A stretch of 64,000 nt of DNA from Moheibacter sp035515075 (GCA_035515075.1 DATJBZ010000037.1:1-64000), one strand, 5' to 3'; counted from the first letter of the stretch, positions 34,755-45,100 are shown. Notes: generated from the sequence alone by a model not told the origin. Numbers and translations are program-made.

Positions 34755-36362
34755 TTAACGTTTGATGATTTTGGTGGTTTTTGAATCCCCATTTTCAAAT
34801 TGTATGACGACCGAATAAACGCCACTGGGCGCTCCTTTTAAATTCACGTTGTTTTGGTTGGAATTTGAAATCAATTTGCCTTCGTGGTTGAACACCTTGA
34901 CTTGTTTGATTTTAGCGTCGCTGTCGATTTGAATTTCATCCGTTGTAGGGTTGGGGAAGACTTTCAATTCTGAGGGATCATTTTCAAGCGTCGACAAAAT
35001 TTTGTCGGTTGCGATCGGTCCTACCCAATTGCTCGTGAAATCATCACTGCATTTTGCACGCACATAAATGTCATAAAACCAATCGTGGGTCAATCCAGTC
35101 AATTCAAAATTGGTTTCTTCTTCAGTCACATCGACAAAGTTTTCATTGGCATAGACGTATCTTCTTCCATACATGATTTCCCATTGGGTGGCCGTTCCAT
35201 TTTCTGTCCAGTCCAAATGGACGGTATTTCCTGCTTGTTCGGTGATGACAAAGTCGGTTGGATCTGCACAAATAATTTGGTTGCTCTTTCGGTTTTGAAT
35301 GTACATGGAAATCGGGAAATATCCTTCGCCTCCAACAAAAACAGCCGTCGGTACATCCAATTTGATTGTATGATTTCCTGCAGGTAAATTACCCAAAATG
35401 ACTTCTCGGTTCGGAATCACATCTCCTGGACACCAATTGTTGAAATCCAACCATTGGCGTGTTGTTTTTGGACTTGTGCCATAAATTCCGTTGCCTTGGG
35501 TATTGAATTGTCGCCAAGGTTCGCACGACTTTCCGCCAGGAATGTATTCATGGATCAATTCGTTGTTCAAATACAGATTGTGCCATCTTCTTTCGTATTC
35601 TTCCCCACCTGCATTGGCGCCATGATTGGAAGAGATCAAGTATAATACGGCATTTTCGACAGGTGCATCCAAAGTAAATTCAATGATTTTTGTCGTTTGA
35701 CCTGGGACATCCGTCGCATTGTAGTTGTTCAAATCTTCACGACAAGAAAGCGGCAATAAAAAATGATTGTCGGTATAAGTGTCTGTACCATTTTCTACAT
35801 TGAAAACCAAAGTTCCTTCAAACACATCAATTCTTCCTGCACAGCCTGCTACTTGTGTATTGGCCGCATAAGGCACGCCAAAAACTTCAAATTCTACCCA
35901 AATGTCATGCGTGGCCAAAAAATTGGTGTCTTTGAAAATATGGGCGACATTGTCCAATTGGAAATGATAGGGAACTTCCATCGGATTTTTATTTTTGTTC
36001 ATGAATGGTGTGATGAAACGGCCGATTTCGATGCGGTCCACTTCGCTTTGTGTATAGCTAGTAGCGCCTTTGTTGACAAAAGCCAAATAAACATGCCCCA
36101 AACGATCGTAATTGTCGCACAAGGCACCGATGGTCACGTCCAAAGACAATTTTCCTTTGTTCAAATTTTGCACCATCGCTTGGCTTAATTTGGTGGTGTA
36201 AATCGCATTGTTGATTCGGGTCACGCCGCTGGGAACAGGTTCGTCCACAGTTGCTGCATAACCATCGTAAAATACAATTTTGTCATAAATCGTATAAGCA
36301 TTCTGTGAAAAGCCTTCTATCCACAGCAATGGAATAAAAAGCATTAATATTTTTTTTTTCAT
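34755..36362 (-). CDS. Secreted PNGase F-like N-glycanase with fibronectin III and T9SS tail
   Basis: 535 residues: signal peptide (about 1-19, ending GFSQ), then about 350 residues matching the two eight-stranded domains of peptide-N4-(N-acetyl-glucosaminyl)asparagine amidase F (HGANAGGEEYERRWHNLYLN and CEPWRQFNTQGNGIYG followed by WLDFNNWCPGDVI). A fibronectin III module (about 375-455) and a C-terminal T9SS type A tail (about 465-535: VFPNPTTDEIQI ... GVYSVVIQF) follow. PNGase F of Elizabethkingia removes N-glycans from glycoproteins. This homologue is longer, and its acidic catalytic residues could not be aligned with certainty. Confidence 0.87.
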   Translation of the reverse strand: MKKKILMLFIPLLWIEGFSQNAYTIYDKIVFYDGYAATVDEPVPSGVTRINNAIYTTKLSQAMVQNLNKGKLSLDVTIGALCDNYDRLGHVYLAFVNKGATSYTQSEVDRIEIGRFITPFMNKNKNPMEVPYHFQLDNVAHIFKDTNFLATHDIWVEFEVFGVPYAANTQVAGCAGRIDVFEGTLVFNVENGTDTYTDNHFLLPLSCREDLNNYNATDVPGQTTKIIEFTLDAPVENAVLYLISSNHGANAGGEEYERRWHNLYLNNELIHEYIPGGKSCEPWRQFNTQGNGIYGTSPKTTRQWLDFNNWCPGDVIPNREVILGNLPAGNHTIKLDVPTAVFVGGEGYFPISMYIQNRKSNQIICADPTDFVITEQAGNTVHLDWTENGTATQWEIMYGRRYVYANENFVDVTEEETNFELTGLTHDWFYDIYVRAKCSDDFTSNWVGPIATDKILSTLENDPSELKVFPNPTTDEIQIDSDAKIKQVKVFNHEGKLISNSNQNNVNLKGAPSGVYSVVIQFENGDSKTTKIIKR

Positions 36363-36563
36363 GTGTTAATTTTTGTTTAAAGTTAATGGATTTTATGAAA
36401 AATCAAAAAAATCATGGGAAGGTAAAGAGTTTAAATATTGATTCAAATTTAACATTTGAATGTGTTTTGATAGTTTTTATTTAAGTGATTGATAATAAGT
36501 GGTTTAATTCTTTTTGTAAAGTTGCGAAAGTTGGGGTTAATTCATTGATTTAAAAAGAATCAG

Positions 36564-36571
36564 TATTTTTG
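36564..36571 (+). promoter_or_regulatory. -7 element of the PF10136-like gene
   Basis: TATTTTTG, a perfect TAnnTTTG match, 23 nt before the ATG at 36595. ATTG at 36544-36547 is a possible -33 with a short 16-bp spacer. The rest of the 232-bp gap (36363-36594) is AT-rich without other visible features. Confidence 0.45.
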
Positions 36572-36594
36572 GACATTCATATTGAAATCATTGT

Positions 36595-38574
36595 ATGCGT
36601 TTAGAGTCTCTTTTCAATCAAAGTTCAAACGATAAAACATTTCTAACCCAACTGTTTCAAGTTGCACACAAGCAGTACCCTGACATCATTTCTTTCATGG
36701 ATGCTTTGACTTTGAAATTGGAAAAAGATGCGGTTTTTCACCAAAAATTCTACGATAAAATCAGTGGTGTTTTTCAAGATTTGCGCTTCATCAATTTTTT
36801 AACGACTTCGGGGCTGATGCAAGAAAATTCGGTTTTTTCTTTGTTGCGTTCCAAGATGGGCAATATTTTGTTGCCAGAAATTGAAGATGACCAAACTTTG
36901 ACTTCAGTGGTCAATGATTTGTTTTACAACCAAAATTATTTCAAAAACTTCAAAATCATCCCCAAAGACCGTTGGGAGCGATTTTATAAGGCACTATTTA
37001 GCCAAACCCAAGAAGGGGAGTTGAGAGGGCTTCGGAAATACATCAAAAATCAGTTGGTCGAATCGATCACCATTTTGATGGACCGAATTGGTGGAGAATT
37101 TTCGGACAATGAAATGATGCGTTATCGGCCTTCGGGTGAATACGGACAAACGCCTTTTTACAAACTTTCCATTGTGATTCGCAACATCATTGAAAGTCCT
37201 GACAATCCGTTTGATCAGTTGGAAACAAGACAGTTGATAAGAAATTGCAGCAATTATCTCAACGACATTTTGATGCAAAAAGACAACCGTGGAATTTCAT
37301 TGAAAATTACGGTGAAAATCAATCGTTTGATGCAAGAATTGGAGCGTTTGCAAAGTCTGATTCGCAACATGAACGATTTGAAAGTAGAAAATGATTTGGT
37401 GGTGTTTTTTACCAATGCGACCAAAGCTTGGCCAGAATACTATTCGCCCAAAAATTGGTTGAGAAAACAAATTTCATCGTCGGTTTATTTGGTGACTTTT
37501 TTGGCGACTTACCACAACGGAAAAACGGGGGAGAAATATGTGACTTCTTCTGCCAAAGAATATTCGAAATTGTTTATGACAGCTTGTGGCGGTGGTTTGA
37601 TCGTTGCGCTTTGTGTGTACGTCAAATTGTGGATGGGTGAGATTGACAATTTATCGCCTTTTGCACGGGCGTTCATGTACAGCATCAATTATGCGATTGG
37701 CTTTACCGTGATTTACTTGACCCACATGACGTTGGCAACCAAGCAACCTTCGATGACGGCTTCGTTGATTGCGCATACTTTGAAGCGGGACGAAGTGACC
37801 AAAAAAATTGATTATACCGAATTTTCCAAATTGTTTGCACGGCTCAGTCGAAGTCAATTCATCGCTTTTCAAGGGAATGTTTTGGCGAGTTTTGCTTTGG
37901 TGACTGCTTTGTTTTATTTGTTTCGCCATGTGTTTGGTTGGCAAGTTTTAACTTTTAGTCAGTCGTTGAATTTTTGGAATGAATTGGCCTATTTCGACAA
38001 GAAAATTTTGTGGTATGCTTCGATTGCGGGATTCTTTCTATTTGTGTCGGGTTTGTTGTCGGGTTTGGTCATCAACAGTTGGCGCTACAACAATTATCCA
38101 CAACGGATTTACCACCATCCTTTTTTGAAGAAATTTTTCAAAGAAAAGAAGCGAAGAGCCATTGCCAATTGGTTTGAAAACAATTATGGTGGCGTGGTTG
38201 GAAACGTAGCATTTGGTTTCATGATGGGATTTGCTTTTTTGATTGGCGACTTTCTCAACATCAATTTTGACATTCGTCACATTACTTTTGTTGCTGGAAA
38301 CCTAGCGATGGGTATTGCCGGGATGGGCTTTGCAGGCATTACGATCAGTACTTTACTGATTGCGATTGTGGCGACTTTTGCGGTAGGGACCTTCAATTTT
38401 TTTGTGAGCTTTTTGCTGTCTTTGATGTTGGCGATGCGCTCCAACAACATTCGTTTGTACACGATTTTTCCCATGCTTTGGGTGGTGACCAAGGATTTCT
38501 TTCGAAATCCCTATAAGTTTTTCTTTCCACCTTTGACCAAACAAAAATCAACCCAAGAAGAAACGAAAATTTAA
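36595..38574 (+). CDS. Large membrane protein of the PF10136 (so-called site-specific recombinase) type
   Basis: 659 residues. The N-terminal half (about 1-320) is soluble and helical. The C-terminal half has six or so membrane segments (for example LFMTACGGGLIVALCVYVKL, AINYAIGFTVIYLTHMTLA, WYASIAGFFLFVSGLLSGLV, TISTLLIAIVATFAVGTFNF). The layout and the segments GYTFAHMTLATKQPSMTA-like and GLVINSW resemble PF10136 proteins, named site-specific recombinases after Neisseria Gcr but clearly integral membrane proteins. No recombinase catalytic motif is visible; real function unknown. Confidence 0.65.
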   Translation: MRLESLFNQSSNDKTFLTQLFQVAHKQYPDIISFMDALTLKLEKDAVFHQKFYDKISGVFQDLRFINFLTTSGLMQENSVFSLLRSKMGNILLPEIEDDQTLTSVVNDLFYNQNYFKNFKIIPKDRWERFYKALFSQTQEGELRGLRKYIKNQLVESITILMDRIGGEFSDNEMMRYRPSGEYGQTPFYKLSIVIRNIIESPDNPFDQLETRQLIRNCSNYLNDILMQKDNRGISLKITVKINRLMQELERLQSLIRNMNDLKVENDLVVFFTNATKAWPEYYSPKNWLRKQISSSVYLVTFLATYHNGKTGEKYVTSSAKEYSKLFMTACGGGLIVALCVYVKLWMGEIDNLSPFARAFMYSINYAIGFTVIYLTHMTLATKQPSMTASLIAHTLKRDEVTKKIDYTEFSKLFARLSRSQFIAFQGNVLASFALVTALFYLFRHVFGWQVLTFSQSLNFWNELAYFDKKILWYASIAGFFLFVSGLLSGLVINSWRYNNYPQRIYHHPFLKKFFKEKKRRAIANWFENNYGGVVGNVAFGFMMGFAFLIGDFLNINFDIRHITFVAGNLAMGIAGMGFAGITISTLLIAIVATFAVGTFNFFVSFLLSLMLAMRSNNIRLYTIFPMLWVVTKDFFRNPYKFFFPPLTKQKSTQEETKI

Positions 38575-38619
38575 TCCTTTGTAAAAGTATATTAATTAAC
38601 TTCGCACAAAATTTTTTAT

Positions 38620-39291
38620 ATGGAATTCATCGATTTCCTTATCGACTTATTGACCAATACCAAAGACACCTTGATGTGGCTTTTTAGTGAATACGGCACC
38701 TTGATTTATGTGATATTGTTCTTGATCATTTTTGTAGAAACTGGATTTGTGATCTTTCCGTTTTTACCAGGAGATTCCTTGCTCTTTACCGCAGGATTGT
38801 TGTGTGCGCAAGCGGGTGGACTGGACATTTGGATTTTAATTCCTTTGCTGATCACTGCGGCGATTTTAGGCGATAACCTCAATTATTTTGTCGGACGGTT
38901 TTTTAACAAAAAGATTTTGGCCTTGAAGTTCAAGGGGAAACCGTTGGTCAAACAAGAATGGATGGATCAAGCGCATTTGTTTTTTGAGAAAAATGGCACC
39001 AAAACGATCATCATTGCGCGCTTTGTACCGATCATGCGAACGGTGACGCCATTTGTTTCTGGCGTAGCTAAAATGAATTACCGTTTGTTTTTGCCTTATG
39101 ATATTTTGGGCGGCTTCATCTGGGTAGGTGGCATCGGTTTGGCAGGATATTTTTTAGGAAAAATTCCATTTGTAGAACTGCATTTAGAAAAATTTATCTT
39201 GGGGATCGTTGTTTTGTCTGTTATGCCTGTTGTCATTCCTTTGTTGAAAGCGAAATTTGGCAAAAGTAAGCAACCCAAATCCATCAAGTAA
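38620..39291 (+). CDS. DedA-family membrane protein
   Basis: 223 residues of the DedA/SNARE-associated family, now linked to lipid (undecaprenyl-phosphate) scrambling. Visible marks are FVETGFVIFPFLPGDSLLF, GDNLNYFVGR, and the conserved RFVPIMRTVTPFVSGVAKM arginine/proline motif. It has about five membrane segments. It lies 45 bp after the previous gene and is followed by a terminator. Confidence 0.93.
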   Translation: MEFIDFLIDLLTNTKDTLMWLFSEYGTLIYVILFLIIFVETGFVIFPFLPGDSLLFTAGLLCAQAGGLDIWILIPLLITAAILGDNLNYFVGRFFNKKILALKFKGKPLVKQEWMDQAHLFFEKNGTKTIIIARFVPIMRTVTPFVSGVAKMNYRLFLPYDILGGFIWVGGIGLAGYFLGKIPFVELHLEKFILGIVVLSVMPVVIPLLKAKFGKSKQPKSIK

Positions 39292-39299
39292 AAAGCGAC

Positions 39300-39332
39300 A
39301 ATCCGCGCAATCATTGGGCGGATTTTTTTATA
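39300..39332 (+). terminator. Terminator of the DedA gene
   Basis: Stem AATCCGC / GCGGATT around GCAATCATTGG, followed by a T-run. The stem sequence resembles the one at 34702. Confidence 0.7.
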
Positions 39333-39375
39333 TTTTTTTTCAGTTGTCCGATAAAATCGGACACTTCATTTATTT

Positions 39376-41073
39376 TTATACTCCTTTCTCCAAAGAAGCT
39401 TTTCTCTTTTTCTGAAAGGCGGAAGGACGAATGCCGTTGATTTCATTAAAAGCTTCTGAAAACTGCTGACGAGAACTGTAACCCGCTTCATCAGCCAAAT
39501 GATCGGTAGAATATTTTAAATAATTCTGGTCATGGTACAACTTTTTGGTAATGTAGTCGATCCGCAATTTGTTGAGGTATTGACTGAAATTTTTTCCTTT
39601 GAATTCATTGATTACTTGAGACAAATACGCCCTATTGGTTTTTAGTTGGGTAGCCAATTGTTGCAAACTGAGTCCTTTTTTGGTAAATCCTTGTTTGTTT
39701 TCAAATTCATTGAGTTGCTGCAATAAATTCTGGACAATTTTTTCGTCCAAAGCATTCGCTGATTTTTTATTTTCAACTACTTTAGGTCGCGCATGACTGT
39801 CAGCTGTTTGATTGTTCAATTGTTGCGTGAGTTCATTGTAACTTTTATTCAACTTTTTTTGTTTGCTGAAATAATACAACAAACCGATCAACAAAATTAA
39901 TACTATCATTGCCATCACACCCATCCAGTTTTTAAAACGAACTTGGTCCTCTTCCAGAAGCTTTTTTTGACGAACCAATTCCTCGGTATCGTATTTTTTA
40001 TGGATTCGAGGGGTTAAATTCCGAAAATCAACAGCGTGAATGCTATCCAATTTCAACAATTGATTGGTGAAATACAATTGTGGGTCTTTTTCATTTTTAT
40101 GTCGATAATGATCAATGAACAACTCATAGACATTCCTTGTTTCTGGCAAAAGGAATTGATTTTGAACAAACAAATCATCTACTTTTTCCAAATACAGCAA
40201 AGCTTTGCTTTCTTGATTTTGTGCCAACGCAGATTTACCTAAATAATAAAAAACAGCAGCTTCCCAAGTGAAATCATTGGACTTTTGAATTTGCGGCAAT
40301 GCTTTATTTAAAAACTCATCCGCTTCCTCGTAATTCTTTTTGTGAAAGGCAGCAATTCCGTGGCATTTGTAAAAGTAACTTCTTTCCAAATCAAAATCAT
40401 GGGATGAAGGCATGCTCTCCAAACCGATGGCAACCAAAGAATCTACTTTGTGGTGATTTCCTGCATTTTCATTGAGAATGGCCAATTGATGCAAACTGTT
40501 CAAATAGCCTTTTCTATTGTTGTGGATGTTGTTTGGATGTTGGCTATTGTTTATCCCTGCATAAAACCTTGCAACACATTCTTCAAACAATTCTTCAGCT
40601 TCAGACAAGCCAAGATAACTTTTGACTACGGCAATATGGTATTTGATTTTGTTTTTTAAATAAGGATAATTTATATTTTTTCCATACTCGTAGGCTGTCA
40701 AATATTCATCCAAAGCTTTTTGGTAATGGCGGTAATCAAAATAGTAAACACTGCCTTTTAAAGTATAGGAATTGGCAATGACATAGCTGTTTTTTGATAA
40801 ATGAGAAGCCCATATTGCACTGTCAGCATAGTCAAACTTATTATTCTTTGTGTAATACACAGCATGACTGTAAGCGTTAGCCAATTGTTGGTAATCTTTG
40901 TCATCTTTTGCTTTTGCGATCATCTGATTGAGGTAATGAAAAGCTTTTTCATCGTTTTTAGCCAAATTCTCATAGCCTTTTGTAAGCCGATCATAGAATT
41001 CAGTCGTGTTTTCTTGTGCAAAAAGAGAACTGATAAAAATGAGAAAAACAAGAAGTAGCAGTCTTTTGATCAT
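39376..41073 (-). CDS. TPR - single membrane helix - AraC-type transcriptional regulator
   Basis: 565 residues from MIKRLLLLVFLIFIS: signal peptide, a periplasmic TPR array (about 30-350), a membrane helix (about 368-388, WMGVMAMIVLILLIGLLYYF) and a cytoplasmic C-terminal AraC HTH domain (about 460-560: LQQLATQLKTNRAYLSQVINE ... DEAGYSSRQQFSEAFNEINGIRPSAF). It would sense a signal outside and regulate transcription directly. Its start is divergent from the RiPP locus, so it is a candidate regulator. A strong promoter lies just before the ATG at 41073. Confidence 0.9.
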   Translation of the reverse strand: MIKRLLLLVFLIFISSLFAQENTTEFYDRLTKGYENLAKNDEKAFHYLNQMIAKAKDDKDYQQLANAYSHAVYYTKNNKFDYADSAIWASHLSKNSYVIANSYTLKGSVYYFDYRHYQKALDEYLTAYEYGKNINYPYLKNKIKYHIAVVKSYLGLSEAEELFEECVARFYAGINNSQHPNNIHNNRKGYLNSLHQLAILNENAGNHHKVDSLVAIGLESMPSSHDFDLERSYFYKCHGIAAFHKKNYEEADEFLNKALPQIQKSNDFTWEAAVFYYLGKSALAQNQESKALLYLEKVDDLFVQNQFLLPETRNVYELFIDHYRHKNEKDPQLYFTNQLLKLDSIHAVDFRNLTPRIHKKYDTEELVRQKKLLEEDQVRFKNWMGVMAMIVLILLIGLLYYFSKQKKLNKSYNELTQQLNNQTADSHARPKVVENKKSANALDEKIVQNLLQQLNEFENKQGFTKKGLSLQQLATQLKTNRAYLSQVINEFKGKNFSQYLNKLRIDYITKKLYHDQNYLKYSTDHLADEAGYSSRQQFSEAFNEINGIRPSAFQKKRKASLEKGV

Positions 41074-41094
41074 GTTTAGAGGCTGAGAATTATT

Positions 41095-41124
41095 CAAAAG
41101 TAAACATTAATTGTTGTTTTCAAA
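41095..41124 (-). promoter_or_regulatory. Promoter of the AraC/TPR regulator
   Basis: On the minus strand TTTG (41124-41121), 18-bp spacer, TACTTTTG (41102-41095), with a 21-nt leader. Fits the Bacteroidota consensus closely. Confidence 0.7.
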
Positions 41125-41320
41125 AAGAAATCAGAACAATTTGAATGAATGCTGATTGTCTGTCATTATTAAATTGGTTATCAGTGAATTGTATTTTAAA
41201 AAATAGTGGTCGGAATTTATAAATCTTGACGTCGGGATTTATAATGTGAGACAACAACTTATTGTATTTCATCTTGTTATGTTTTTATGTTTGTTTTTAA
41301 TAAAACCACAAATAACAATC

Positions 41321-41533
41321 ATGAAAAGAATTTATTTTATCTATTTATTTTTTGTCACTTTCTTATCTTGTCAAGAAGATGATGTTTTTTACAATGACAA
41401 GTCAGATGAAAAACCAAATACAGAGAATTATTTAAAAAGAGGTTCTCAGCTTCAAAATGACTCAATGACAATATACACTCCTGAATTGATAAGAAAAGAT
41501 TCGATTAAGGATATTGACAATTGGAAATATTAA
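41321..41533 (+). CDS. Small lipoprotein at the left end of the RiPP locus
   Basis: 70 residues starting MKRIYFIYLFFVTFLSC, a lipoprotein signal with lipobox Cys17, followed by an acidic polar tail. The ATG at 41321 is preferred over one 75 bp upstream, because it puts the lipobox in place. It lies 15 bp before the HTH gene. No family recognised; an immunity or signal-sensing role is possible by context only. Confidence 0.6.
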   Translation: MKRIYFIYLFFVTFLSCQEDDVFYNDKSDEKPNTENYLKRGSQLQNDSMTIYTPELIRKDSIKDIDNWKY

Positions 41534-41548
41534 TGAAAATAAGTAAGA

Positions 41549-41764
41549 ATGGACTGTGAAGTAATGATTCGAAAAATAAGAACACAAAAGGGATATTCTC
41601 AGGAATACATGGCGTATGAGTTGAATATATCCCAGAAAACTTATTCCAATATTGAAAACAACAAAAGTCCATTGACTATAGAAATGGTAGAAAAGATTGC
41701 TACTCTTTTAGACGTTTCTTTTATCGATTTACTTCCACAAAGATTACGATGGGTCAAGGTTTAG
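41549..41764 (+). CDS. Small XRE-family HTH regulator
   Basis: 71 residues making one Cro/C1-type helix-turn-helix (MIRKIRTQKGYSQEYMAYEL ... SQKTYSNIENNKSPLTIEMVEKIATLL). Its stop codon lies inside the first copy of the 74-bp promoter module that drives the lanthipeptide precursor, and a second copy drives the graspetide half. It is therefore a strong candidate for the locus regulator, acting on the dyad in that module. The role is inferred. Confidence 0.85.
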   Translation: MDCEVMIRKIRTQKGYSQEYMAYELNISQKTYSNIENNKSPLTIEMVEKIATLLDVSFIDLLPQRLRWVKV

Positions 41765-41828
41765 TAAAAATCGTCATAAAGCCACGTAGTTTCTTACTAA
41801 GGGCTTGGCGGGTTGTGAACTATATTTG
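41755..41828 (+). promoter_or_regulatory. RiPP promoter/operator module, copy 1
   Basis: A 74-bp element aligned without gaps to 48739-48812 (67 of 74 identical). It contains a dyad, TTAGTAAAAA / TTCTTACTAA (one mismatch here), with arms 20 bp apart, then a conserved GGCTTGG segment and a perfect -7 box TATATTTG at 41821-41828. The precursor ATG follows 66 nt later. Confidence 0.75.
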
Positions 41829-41894
41829 GAAAACAATTAAGGCGGAATCCGAAAAGCCTGAAATAGAGTAGGAGCAAAAAAAAATAGAATAAAA

Positions 41895-42104
41895 ATGAAA
41901 AAAAAATTAGAGTTAATTCAACGAAAAAGTAATTTTAAAAGATTAAACCCTGAAGCTTTAATACAGCTCGTGGGTGGAGCAGGAAATACTTATGGTAATT
42001 CTTGTGGTCGTACAGGAAGCTCTTGTGGTTGTGATAGCACAGCAGTGTGTAATTGCCCTCCACCAATTAAAGATAAACCTATAGTTTTAAAACCTCAAGG
42101 ATAA
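41895..42104 (+). CDS. Class II lanthipeptide precursor
   Basis: 69 residues. The leader is about residues 1-28 and is charged, ending in a double-glycine site (LIQLVGG, Gly27-Gly28) for a C39 peptidase. The predicted core, about residues 29-69, holds five Cys (37, 44, 46, 52, 54) and seven Ser/Thr (32, 36, 40, 42, 43, 48, 49), then a Cys-free proline/lysine-rich tail. This is just what a LanM enzyme needs to form up to five (methyl)lanthionine rings. It lies 84 bp before lanM, behind the first promoter module and before a strong hairpin. The product is unknown; the similarity to known lantibiotics is in plan only. Confidence 0.85.
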   Translation: MKKKLELIQRKSNFKRLNPEALIQLVGGAGNTYGNSCGRTGSSCGCDSTAVCNCPPPIKDKPIVLKPQG

Positions 42105-42151
42105 TAATAGAATAAAAAAAGGTCTTTAAAAGACCTTTTTTTATTCTATTA
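42105..42151 (+). terminator. Terminator/attenuator between lanthipeptide precursor and lanM
   Basis: A perfect 22-bp stem (42105-42126 and 42130-42151) with a 3-nt loop TAA; the base is A/T and the core GGTCTT / AAGACC is followed by seven T. It begins right after the precursor stop, so most transcripts should stop here and few reach lanM. Confidence 0.85.
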
Positions 42152-42188
42152 CAAAAGCTATTAATTTTTCATTAACAACATAAACAGT

Positions 42189-45100
42189 ATGGATATATTT
42201 AATTTAAATAACATTTTAACATCAAATAAAGAACTCTTGAAAAGAAAAGAGGAAATTCAACCTGATTTTTATTTTGCTTTATATCCTTTGGTGATTGAAA
42301 TTGAAAATTGTTTAAAGAACATTCTGATTAAAGTAAATTTTAAATCATTTATTTCTATTGATGACGAGAATTGGTTAATCAAAAATCTTGCTGGACAGAT
42401 TAATGTGTATTTGAAAGAGAATTTGTTATCTTATTCACTAATTCATGAAATCGAAATTGCTAGGGAAGCTAATATTTTAACTGGTAATACAAATAAAGAT
42501 CAATTTGCATTTTTTATTAAAAATATAACGACGGACATTGATTGGATGAGCTATTATTTTGAAAAATATCCTCTTTTGACAAAACGGTTAAATATTCAAA
42601 TTAATAATTATTTAATTTATATCAATGATTTATTAGTATCTTTTACAAACAGTATTAATGATATTGAAAATAAAATACTTTTTGAAAAAATCACCACTTT
42701 TGATGCCATAGATTTGTTTTTAGGTGATCCACATAAAAATGGGAAAACTGTATCATTAGTACAGGTAAATAATAATTCTAAAATTGTATATAAGCCTCGT
42801 TCCTCAGAAAATGAGAAAAGCTTTGAGAAATTTATTAAATTTATAAATAGTTTAGGGGCAAATTTAGAAGTTGGCTTTCCTAAAATTATATTGAGTGAGA
42901 ATTCCAGTTGGATGGAATTTATTCATCATGATGAAGTTCTTCATCTGGATGATATAGAATTATATTATAATAATCTAGGTAAATTGTTATGCGTTTTTTA
43001 CATTTTAGGAACTCATGACATAATGCCAGACAATATTATTGTGAAAAATAAAGTACCTTACTTGATAGATTTAGAATGTTTATTATATAGGCCAAATAAA
43101 AAACATTCTAAAAATTTTAATTCAATGTTTTCTCAAAGCGTTATTTCTTCGGGAGTTCTGCCATCTCTTTCTCCAGGTAACGATGTGGTGAAGGATTTAG
43201 TGAGAAGTTTATTTTTTAAAATTAATTCTCAGAAAATTAAATCAATAATATGGGAGAAAAATGATTTTGAGTTTACTCAAAAAGTAAGTAAGGTAAATGC
43301 AAATCAAGGGAAAGAAGAAACGCACTTACCTAGACTTAAAGGAGAGCAAATTGAAATGAATTATAATTATTTAAGGTTATTTATAGAAGGTTTTAAAGTT
43401 CAATATGATTTTTTTATAATAAACAAAACACAAATTGAAAATTTTATTAGAAGTGGGGTTTTCGATGATGTGTTTATTCGTAATATTGTTCATGACACCA
43501 TTATTTATGATTTATTGTTAAGAGAGGGGATTATTCCTGAGTATTTAGAAGGGATAGAAGATATAAACGAAATATACGAAAGGGTATTAAAAGGAGATCT
43601 GGAGTTTAGCAGGAAAGAGATAATGAATTCTATTTTACAACAAATGAATGTAGGCGACATCCCTTATTTTTATACCTATAATAAAGGTGTAAATTCTCTA
43701 TATTCAGGAGATGGAAATATAATTTCAAAATATTACTATGAAAGTGGATTGACAGGAGAGTATTTGATATTAGAACGTTTAAATAATTTATCAATTAATG
43801 ATTTAAAATTTCAAATAAATATAATTGAACTTACAAGTAAAATTAGTTTTGATATGTTAAATATAGTGCGACCAAGAGAAAATAGTTTTGTTTATATGAA
43901 TAAAGAGAAATTACTCCTAGAGTCTAATATTAATTTTGAAAAGAATAATTTACTTGAGGCTGCTGATATTATAGGTAAGGAATTATTAAATAAAATTTTT
44001 TATTGTAAAGATTCTAATGAATATAATTGGATATGGAAAAATAGGGATATTGATGGAACATGGGGAGTTGTGCCTTTAAATTATGACCTATATGATGGCT
44101 TATCAGGAATGTCGATTTTTTATCTCTATTTATATAAGTATACAAACGAGAAGAAGTATTTAAATGTTTCTAAAACACTTTTTCTAAACATGAAAAATAC
44201 ATTTTTAAAAATGGTTAAGCATTATAAAAAGTTACCCATAAAACAAAAAGAAACCTATCCAATTTCTCCTTTTTCATTTCCTTTATCATTATTGTTTTTG
44301 AGCGAACACTTTTCTTTCGAATTAAGTGAAGAATATAAGGATATATATATTTATGAAGAAATTTATCAAATAATTGATAAATACTTAGATTATTCAATTA
44401 ATACGGATATTCTAACAGGACAAGCGGGATTATTACAACTTCTTTTATCGATTAAAAGTAATAATAATTTGCTTGAAAGTTTAAAAAAGAAGTGTGTGGC
44501 AAATATTTACAGATTGTCAACGACTCAAAAGGACGGAACAGTCGCTTTAGGGTATAAAGATCCACAAAGTGTTAAAAGTGACTCTTTATATCTTGGTGGA
44601 TTTGCTCATGGAAGCAGTGGAATTTCATCTGTACTTTTAAAATATGCCACTATCGAATCTGATAGTGTTGCAAAAGAATTAGGATTAAAAATTTTGGAAC
44701 ATGATAGGACACAATTTATTAAAAATATTAATGGGTGGCGAGATGGAAGAGAAGGTGTTGGTGATTTTGATTCTGGTTGTTGGTGCCATGGTTCATCTGG
44801 AGTAGCTTTAAGTAGGCTTTTAATTGCTGATTTTTATTATGATGACTTGATAAATGATGAAATATATATAGCAAAAAAAAATATAATTGATATTGGTATT
44901 GGAGGAAATCAGTCTTTATGTCATGGAGATTTAGGAAATTTAGAGATTTTGAGAGGTGTGAATAATTTTTTGAAAAATAACGACTCTATAAATTTCGTTG
45001 AAAATTATTTAACAAACTTAGCTTTCCAATATAAAAATAGTAAGAAATTCAAAACGGGCGAAGATGGAGAAATACCATTAATAAATTTATTTATGGGGTT

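Noticed and set aside
36595..38574. Site-specific recombinase linked to a mobile element
   Set aside because: The product is an integral membrane protein without tyrosine or serine recombinase motifs, and the flanks show no mobile-element ends.
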